This document shows, piece by piece, positions 57,317-64,000 of a DNA stretch of 64,000 bases (positions within the stretch are counted from its first letter, which is position 1; each line of letters starts with the position of its first letter). The notes under the pieces were generated by a model. It ran no database searches. It was given only the letters and a program-made list of their open reading frames with translations, and was not told the DNA's origin. The DNA comes from Eleusine coracana subsp. coracana (taxonomy: Eukaryota > Streptophyta > Magnoliopsida > Poales > Poaceae). Made by a program: the position numbers and the translations under genes. The stretch is from positions 45,772,508 through 45,836,507 of the forward strand of contig CM064426.1 in the NCBI GenBank assembly GCA_032690845.1, read 5' to 3'.

Positions 57317-58368
57317 TCATGACATGTCCCATGCTGTTGCAACGGTGGCAAATAATGGTGGTGGAGGAGCCACTCCTAGCACCGGAAGTAGCAACCTTCT
57401 TCTGTGTTGGTGCTGCATACTAGATGATTGCGCTTCAGAAGCAGGCGTAAGTGGAAGAGTTGTTGCTGGTGGCTTAGCAACATGACTCTTCAAGTTCTCT
57501 ACTCCAGTGCGCCGCTGGATAGATAGCTCAGTGCTGGACCTGTAAGATTGTTGTGGAAGGTGTCCCTGTACTTCTTGTTTAGCCTTAAGAGCAATATGAT
57601 ACAATTGGTTGAACCTATTCCACTCTTTATAGTCAATAATATTCTGGATATCATGGTTCAAACCACCAAAAAATCTAGCACTAGTCTCAACATCATCTTC
57701 ATGTATATCACAACGTGCTAAACCAATAAGCAATTCCTGATAATATTCCTCTACTATTTTACTACCTTGTGTTAAAGATTATAATTTCAAATGTAAATCA
57801 CGTTGGTAATAAGGAGGAAAAAAACGAGATTTCATGCGTTGTTTCAAAACAGGCCAAGTGTTGGGTATAGCAGCATTATTATTGCAAAGATCATTCCACC
57901 AAAATAGAGCAAAACTCGTAAACTCACTAGTAGCAAGTCGAACTCTATGCTCCGCAGGAACTAAATGAGAATTAAATTTCTGTTCAATAGCAAGTTCCCA
58001 TTCTAAGTATGCTTCAGGATCAGCACTACAAGCAAAAGGTGGTATGTTAAATTTGTCTTAACAAAAGTATCAGTATTACCATGATTGTTATCACCTCCCA
58101 TACCGTGTCGATTACGGTGAAAACGGTCTACATCACAGTCAAAATCATCATCATCAGCAGCTCATTGAGGTGGAGGTCGTCGTTCAACATCCTCAATTCG
58201 GTTGGCAACAGTGTTGATGTGGCCCATCAACTCGGCAAACTTCATTTCCATGAATATACGCTGGTTCGTAAGAAGCTTTGTTAGCTCGACCTTGGACACA
58301 AAATCATTGAAGTCTGTAGGGGACTCCAAATCTGTAGGTGTCCCTTGCCCTGACATAGTTAAATGCAA
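57317..58368 (-). pseudogene. gag of element D
   Basis: Starts MSGQGTPTDLESPTDF and runs to a TGA after RRPPPQ. Following frames read LEWELAIEQKFNSHLVPAEH, FALFWWNDLC and RMKSRFFPPYYQRDL, then 57733-57317 with LLIGLARCDIHEDD, RFFGGLNHDIQNIIDYKE and a Gln/Ser/Pro tail. This is the capsid-like gag of chromoviruses. Two or more frameshifts and at least two stops break it, and a shift just before the zinc knuckle separates it from the protease frame. Confidence 0.85.
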
Positions 58369-59508
58369 ATGACAAGACTACACAAAAGGATTAGCCCTAT
58401 CAACTAGCAGCTATCAGAGGGTGTTGAAAGTGGGAAACAATATCAGAAGAAATGTATCACAATCTTGTAAGTGTTCTTACCAAAGCCAACAGGATGGCAC
58501 AATCTGGTGTCGAGCTTGGGTGTAACAGTTGCAAGGAAGAAATCTGTGTTACAAATATGTATAGCTTGGAAGGCTAATATGTATGACAGTGGAACACAAT
58601 TCAATAACAGATAGTAGCACTGAATAAATGTCCAAAGTAGTGTCCTAATTGCTAGCAAAAGAATCATGTTAAAAAATAGTTGTGACAGCAAGAACAATGG
58701 CAAAGGCAGCAAGGATCAAAATAGACTTCAGAGACTTAGAATTTTCAGGATGGGGGGGGTGCAAATCAAAATCTTGATTTTTTGGTATGATTTTTCCACT
58801 ATTTTTCTATGATAGAGGAACACAAAGGAAGGAACCACAAGAAGTTTCAACTCAAACAGAGGGGAAACAAAGCATAGGCCAAATCTCAAAGTTTCACAAA
58901 AAATGCTATTTTTGACTTCACAATTTTATTTCTATTTTTTCATGATTTGTTTTGAATTTTTTGATGAGGGCACACAGGGTAGAGCCAAGTGTGGGTCACC
59001 TCAACTTTGAGTCAAGAATCTGCTGTAAAAAGTTCAGCCCAATCGGAGCAACGAGTGAAAAGTTATGCCTGTTTTACCGAAGGTAGGTCAAGATAGGGTT
59101 TGAGGGGTGAGGGGGGGGGGGGGGGGTGGGAAACAGAAACGGAGTCGGGTAGGGTTTTTTTGTTGGCAACGGATTGTGGGGGGTGGGTGGGTGACACGAT
59201 GGTGAATCCAATGGAAAACACGATGGTGATGGTGGTTGAAACGGATGGGGAAAATGGTGGTGTGCAGCGGAGATCAAAACACAAACCGAATCGAAACACA
59301 AATTCAATCCAGCAACTGAACTCGACTAGAACACAAACTCAACACCACAGACTCTAAAATTAAATTATGCAAAGGCTAAACATTGTTTGGGATATTGGAG
59401 AAATTTTTTTTTGTTGGTTTTTTGTGGACAATAGGTGATGAACACAAACGAATCTAAAGGGGAAAACACGATAATACCTCACGGGGAACCTAGCAATCTG
59501 ATACCACT
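58369..59508 (-). other. 5' untranslated region of element D
   Basis: About 1.1 kb between the primer binding site and the gag start, without recognisable domains. It contains a poly-G run at about 59110-59127 and an A/T-rich part at 58440-58960. A long leader before gag is usual in CRM elements. Confidence 0.6.
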
Positions 59509-60271
59509 TGATGTAGATATGGCTCGATCTTCCGAGAGGTAGGGGGGTAAACTAAAGTTTGGGGAACTCGGCATCGATGACCCGGCTTGAATCATACACG
59601 ATCCAACCTCACAACCGTTACACCAAGTACAACTTGATTGTTGCTGCAAGCGAAATCGAGAACACAAGCATGAGAGGATAAACACGCAATCTGAAATTGC
59701 AAATATGAACGAAGCAAATCACAAGAAAAGGTTCAAGCTCTAAACACAAAAGGACTAATCACCACAGTGGTGTAGAACAAGAACATGGGCCCTGGATTAC
59801 TGTAGAAGGACTTGTCACCACAGTTACAATAATTCGATCTAGATTCTCTCTAGAAAACTGAACTAAACAAAACCCAAAACTAAAAGATGGCGGCTACTGA
59901 GTTTATGTAGGAACCAGGGGCGTCCTAGGGTTGGGGGTGACCAGGGGGGGTGCCCACAACATGGGTTTAAGACCCGACACGACACATCGCCAAGTTGGCC
60001 CAAAATAGGTGGCACAACACCTTGTTATGATCACACCGCATGACTCACAACCCTTCTGGAGCTAGGACTAGAAACAAAACGACAGCATCGTCGTCCCCTT
60101 TCCAACGCATCAAAGAACACCTCATTTGGACGTCGGATGTGGGAGATATCATCAAAACCGTGAAGGGGTGTCGGTTGAATCCGAGACGAACGCGGCGACC
60201 GAGTTGGTGACGACTTGTAACTTGGGAAAGGCCATGATATATGCATATCTAGCATGGTGATGTCCTCATCA
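59509..60271 (-). repeat. 5' LTR of element D
   Basis: 763 bp, partner of the left LTR with scattered substitutions and small indels. On the plus strand it begins TGATGTAGATATGGC and ends GTCCTCATCA. Confidence 0.9.
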
Positions 60272-61349
60272 ATAGAGGTAGGCAGTAGGTGGTGATGGCC
60301 CTATCTATCCTTTGTACTCCTCCATGTTCTGTTGTGACGTGTGTCCAAGACAAAGCTGCCTTGTGTATGCCGGGCATGTATCCGCACATGTTGAGTGCAT
60401 TAGACTATGACTAGTATAGACTTGCTTGTAATTGTTTGACTATGTGACTATATAGGTCGACCAACATTAGAGATACAACTTTGCTCTCCTACATAAAACT
60501 TACTAGAGACTTAGGACCTTTTATTTATCTCTGGGAATGATGCTCTGTGTGTCACACTAACCCTATCTTTATTATACTCACCCTATATAAACTTTGAGTA
60601 CTAATACTTATGTCTATGTTATTAACAATCATTTATTCATGCTATGCCTTCCTTTGGTAGAACTATAAATGACAAGCCATTGGAGCAATCCTTTGGTGAA
60701 ATGCTTCAACGGAATTTTCTATGCAGTTGCAGATTTTACTTTATTAACAGTGAGGTGCATCTATATAATTATGTCTAACGCCATTGTCAAGGATGATTAT
60801 ATCGATGCAACTTAGTAAACGTCAACACTCTTCAGGATGAGAACCAAGAAGCTGTCAGGAGCAAGAAGAGCAAGAAGAAGGTGGTGATGTATGGATATGA
60901 TGATGATGAAGATGACTTGAGTGAGGACTTGGCACTTCTCACGAGAAGGATGAAGACATTGAAGAACAAGTTCGTCTTTAAGTCCAAGGGAAAGTACTTC
61001 AACTGTGGCTCCAAGAATCAATTTGTTCAAGATTGCACCATGCCAAAGATTTCAAAGCCATGCACAACAAGAAGAGGTACTTCAATAAGTGAAAATGCAA
61101 AGATCACAAGAAGAAGTTCTCACACAAGGCTCTTGTTGGAGAATGGACAAGCAACAACTCAAGTGAATCATCCTCAAGTGATGAAGAAGAAGTGGTCGGT
61201 CCAGCCATCATAAAGAACACTCTACCTCAAGCTCTTGCTCCACCTCCCACGTGCCTCATGGCCTCGAGTCAACTTGGGGAGAGTGAGGATGGGAGCAACG
61301 ATAATGACAATGATTACAAGCAGCCCTCCTACACCGAGCTTTGGGATAT

Positions 61350-63057
61350 TGTTGACAGTCATTATACACCAGTTTCAACCGTCAATATGATCCATAAAGT
61401 GGGAAGATATTGCATTTCATAAATACATGATGGTCAATAATAATAAGAATCCACATATCCTTGGTAGAATAAGTGTATGCAGGGATTCTATACAAAAGAA
61501 GTGAAGGATGGAGCAAAGATCCATGAAATACCCATTTCGGCCAATAGGGTGATGACACATTGGAGCATTGACGTGGCTTCACAGGAGTTCTCCGTGAAAT
61601 CACCGACCTATGGAGAGAAGACCGACCTATCATGGACCAAGAGAAAGCATAGCCCAAATGGGCCCATGTCTAGGTCGGTCGACCGGGCCCCCTCTGGTTG
61701 AACGACCTAGAGCTGAGGCAGTTTGGCCACCTCATCAATGTGGCAGCTCCTGGTGGCTTCCTGATGGCGGTTGCATGATGGTTCCTTCTTGGTTACTCTT
61801 CCTCAACCGCCTTAGGACCAATATAAATAGATGGGGCATTCTCCACTCCAAACACACATTCACATTTGTATTCATTCTCCCTCTCACTTAGTCTCTCAAG
61901 TCCTAGTGGTGTTTAGTTAGTGTGAGCCCTGCTCAAATCTCCAAAGTCATTTGGAATATTGGTACGACTCTAGTACTATTTCCTTTAGTCATATTTATGA
62001 CTTTATTCTATTCCAGTTATATTGTTCTTCCACATAGTTGTGCTTGTGATATGTTTGCCTTGTGTGGTTATATATCATATTCATATCATAGGACCTTAAT
62101 ATGCCTTCATAATAGTATAGACTTGCTACCTTGTTATTTTGAATGGCATGAACCTAGAATATAGTTTTGTCTTTATTTGTTAGTAAATAGATAGTATAGT
62201 TATAATATCTTAGCATGGGTTCAAAGTCTCATAGATCATTAATAGATAGTTATATCTGTTATACACATATCTAGGATATTTAATTTAAGTGACGGCTTAA
62301 GCTAAGTAGTAACGTAATAACTGAAGCATGGTGGTTGGATTGGATGTTACCTTTGACCGTTGCCTTACCCATGAAAGAGAGGTATGTTCTAGAAAGTGAT
62401 AGCCCTAGAATCCCATATAATCTTCCACGTCTGGCCGAGAGATATGCGTTCAAGGTGGAGTTGTCTAGAAGAATGCATCCAGTACATGAATCCGTGCATG
62501 AAGTGCTAAGTGTGTTAGGCTAGGCTTTGTATTGACTAACATGTTTATGACTAACTATGCAGCTATGTGTGTAGAATACATTAGAGAATATGGTAGAGTC
62601 CCTCTAACTAACCCACTAGGCACTTGGATATATTTTTTTAGAGATGAATACGTGTGTGTGTCCACTACCCCTTATCATTATTATCCTTACCCCTACATAA
62701 AGTCATAGGTTATCAGTACCAATCTATGTCTTAGCTCTATGTCTTTATTAATACTCTATTCTAATCCTTCCCATGGGCGAACTATAAATGATAGCCATTG
62801 GAGTAATTCAATGGTGGAATGCTATCATACCGCTTGCGGATTTATCTGCGATAATGGATTATACCCCAACACTCCTTGCGCTGTTACTAAGTCTAGTAAT
62901 ATTCTTGGTGCGATGTTAGATTTGCTATAAGCATATCTAGCGCCGTTACCAAGGATAGTAATATTCTTAGTACGGCATTAAGGAGTGTCAACAAGCATTT
63001 TGGGCACCGTTGTTGAGGATAATAATATTCTTTGTACGACGTTAAAGAGTGTCAACA
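61350..63057 (+). repeat. 5' LTR of element F
   Basis: It begins TGTTGACAGTC and ends GTCAACA either at 62993 or at 63057, because the LTR end is part of a tandem repeat. A TATAAATAG promoter word lies at 61822-61830. It is homologous along its length to solo LTR C, with marked divergence. Confidence 0.8.
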
Positions 63058-63085
63058 AGCATTTCTGGCACCATTGCTAGGGAAG
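62878..63085 (+). repeat. 63-64 bp tandem repeat spanning the LTR end and primer binding site of F
   Basis: About 3.3 units start at GCGCTGTTACTAAG (62879), GCGCCGTTACCAAGG (62940), GCACCGTTGTTGAGG (63004) and GCACCATTGCTAGGG (63068). Units two and three each end GTCAACAAGCATTT. The unit starts resemble the TGGCGCCGTTGCC-type primer binding site of the lineage. Confidence 0.8.
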
Positions 63086-63346
63086 GCTCTTAGAATTGTA
63101 GTCAATTAATATTGACAAAGAATTAAGATATTGAGGTATTGTAGCTGTGTTTTGTGTAGGATAATCTTGTTGTGTTTTCTCCTTTGCGTGAAAACAGGGT
63201 AGTGCATGACTGGTTTCAACCTGTGTGATAATTTCGTTGAAAATCCAAAATGGTTTTTGAAGAGAAGCAGACCTTTAGTCTCTTCTCATAAAACCTCTAA
63301 GAAAGAAGGTGTACCAGCCATCACCGCATGACCGAGATCCGAGCAA

Positions 63347-63975
63347 ATGGCTGAGAAGACCTTGAAGGAATTCTCTGCTCCCTCGACCAGCCATGTCCCC
63401 ACTGGACCCGAGGTTGTTGTTGGAGAAAACTTTGAGATCAAGACTAGTCTGATCATGATGGTGTAGGCTAGACCATTTTGTGGGAAATCCCATGAGGATG
63501 TGAACGCTCTCCTACAAAATTTCATGAAGTTGTGCAACAGCTTTACCAAAAGGAACGCGAGCCTAGATGCTATTAAGCTCCGTCTATTCCCGTTCTTGCT
63601 TCTAGGCAAGCCAAGCAGTGGTTCTATGCCAACAAGGATACTGTCAACACCTGGGACAAGTGTTCTACCACATTCCTCACGATGTTCTTCCCTTTGGGTA
63701 AAACCAACACTCTGCGGGGAAGGATTTTGAGTTTCCAGTAGACAGCCAGAGAAAGTGTGCCCAAAGCATGGGAAAGATTCCAAGAATACACGGACATGTC
63801 CCATCATGGAATGGATAAGTGGCTCCTTATCTAGAATTTCTACAATGGGTTGATGGCACCAAACCATCTGCACATTGATGCTACTGCTAGAGGAGCTTTC
63901 TTCTCGCTCACGGTTATTAATGTAGCGGAGTTAATAGAGAAGATGGTCTCCAACCAAGGCTGGACTAAAGAGTAG
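63347..63975 (+). pseudogene. gag of element F
   Basis: MAEKTLKEFSAPSTSHVPTG opens the frame; the capsid-like region has LQNFMKLCNSFTKRNASLDA and LFPFLLLGK. A single-base loss near 63606-63612 shifts to the frame reading QWFYANKDTVNTWDKCSTTF, then ESVPKAWERFQEY, FYNGLMAPNHLHIDA and IEKMVSNQGW. TAG codons at 63464, 63739 and 63832 each stand where CAG is expected. The minus-strand open frame over the same DNA is a shadow. Confidence 0.88.
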
Positions 63976-64000
63976 CACGTCAGTGGGGCATGCATACTGT

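Larger units (their letters stand above)
34319..57354 (-). pseudogene. Zinc knuckle, protease and fused tail of element D (split by E)
   Basis: The frame starts with the knuckle CHRCNSMGHVMKDC (about 57354-57312). It then has VLTIIDTGSCNNLVSSDLV, an intact DTG retropepsin site, and LLLGRPWEYDMDAAHHGRTNT up to E at 56769. Beyond E it resumes YTFMHKDRNIILRPLL, passes PCYTMLCRDIS and TNLLQE, and then reads DDGMESRATPIQEGEDDED into the LTR. In family members NLLQE is close to the start of RT and the QEGEDDED-like part is at the end of pol, so RT to integrase is removed in frame. From MGHV to 34319 no stop is seen when E is set aside. Confidence 0.85.
33738..60271 (-). mobile_element. Element D: CRM-like gypsy with gag and protease only
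   Basis: LTRs lie at 33738-34499 and 59509-60271. Read on the minus strand they begin TGATGAGGACATC and end TACATCA, the TGATG/CATCA ends typical of CRM chromoviruses. The flanks ATATA and ATAGA give a 4 of 5 duplication. The primer binding site TGGTATCAGATTGC is next to the right LTR. The internal DNA, without nested E, is only about 3.1 kb and encodes gag, a zinc knuckle, a protease and a short tail. RT, RNase H and integrase are missing, so D needed a helper element. E (34860-56764) sits in its coding frame. Confidence 0.85.
32710..60827 (+). mobile_element. Solo LTR C, itself split by element D
   Basis: Visible parts are 32710-33737 and 60272-60827, about 1.58 kb together. It begins TGTTGACGGTCG and ends CGTCAACA, with the perfect duplication CTCTT at 32705-32709 and 60828-60832. 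Length and sequence match the 5' LTR of element F (61350 onward), and no internal gypsy domain is attached, so it is a solo LTR. A TATATAAATA promoter word lies at 33188-33197. Confidence 0.88.
32093..61349 (+). pseudogene. Copia A gag, interrupted by the C/D/E/G nest
   Basis: The 5' part (32093-32709) reads MRNVCIFNGEDYHYWKARVQ; after a frameshift near 32270 it continues AHIIWNRMKNIHEGTHDVEE and FDALPHEG-like residues to PSNLAL. The nest (32710-60827, TSD CTCTT) interrupts, and at 60833 the frame resumes QDENQEAVRSKKSKKK. A decayed zinc knuckle YFNCGSKNQFVQDC has lost its first Cys and its His. The gag ends at 61349 where element F begins. Protease and pol are not in the window. The target codons join cleanly across the nest, which proves the order of insertion. 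Confidence 0.85.
61350..64000 (+). mobile_element. Element F: Tat/Athila-branch gypsy, 5' part only
   Basis: It starts TGTTGACAGTC at 61350 inside the copia A gag and has an LTR related to C, primer-binding-site-like repeats and a gag that reaches the window edge. The other LTR and thus the duplication are outside the window; the five bases before it are GATAT. Stops show it is inactive. Confidence 0.82.

Noticed and set aside
32710..61349. Possibility of an endogenous plant pararetrovirus in the nested region
   Set aside because: All polymerase-like domains belong to LTR elements with duplications, primer sites and integrase; no movement or virion-type domain order was seen.
63286..63873. 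195-codon minus-strand open frame near the right edge
   Set aside because: It lies opposite the gag of element F, whose plus-strand translation shows conserved blocks.

Overview
This 64 kb window is nuclear DNA of a grass (Poaceae) or a close monocot relative. It holds one recognisable host gene, a plant coilin spread over 13 exons with large introns, followed by about 48 kb of nested LTR retrotransposons. The evidence is GT-AG exons that rebuild a coilin reading frame, and plant lineages of Ty1/copia and Ty3/gypsy (Tat-like, CRM-like, SIRE/Maximus-like). SINE, LINE, hAT and Mutator-like copies in the gene also fit. No prokaryotic feature is present, and no protein-coding host gene was recognised besides coilin.

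Left part (1-15.8 kb). Upstream of coilin lies a degenerate Mutator-like (MULE) inverted-repeat element with a GC-rich core. The coilin gene (1856-14744, plus strand) encodes about 705 residues: an N-terminal self-association domain, a basic nuclear-localisation stretch, the conserved VPVVVRPGHIRF block and a Tudor-like C-terminal domain. Its introns carry a MULE-like element (intron 2), a non-autonomous hAT with an 8 bp target-site duplication (TSD) and a solo gypsy LTR inside it (intron 4), the 3' end of an RTE-type LINE and a tRNA-derived SINE (intron 6), and an antisense copia gag/LTR relic (intron 9).

Middle part (15.8-32.7 kb). A copia gag fragment is split by gypsy element B (16094-29639, minus strand, TSD AAGGG). 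B is itself split in its protease by a 4.06 kb non-coding insertion H (TSD TTACG). Then come rearranged copia LTR pieces, a copia LTR, a tRNA-Met-type primer binding site and a copia gag.

Right part (32.7-64 kb). The copia gag is interrupted by solo LTR C (TSD CTCTT). C is interrupted by D, a CRM-like gag-protease-only element (imperfect TSD). D is interrupted by Tat-type gypsy E (plus strand, TSD ATGTA). E is interrupted, inside its antisense ORF, by copia G (minus strand). After the resumed copia gag, a second member of the C family (F, plus strand) begins and runs off the window. Insertion order is therefore copia A, C, D, E, G, so G is youngest in that stack.

The strongest points for a second look are short hyphenated palindromes clustered in the LTRs of three different families, and in one case inside coding DNA. 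Others are the gag-protease element D, whose frame stays open across a clean deletion of the polymerase region, the antisense spliced-looking ORF of E, and the pattern of CGA-to-TGA, CAG-to-TAG and TGG-to-TAG stops that marks methylation-driven decay. All family names come from motif recognition by eye; no database search was run.
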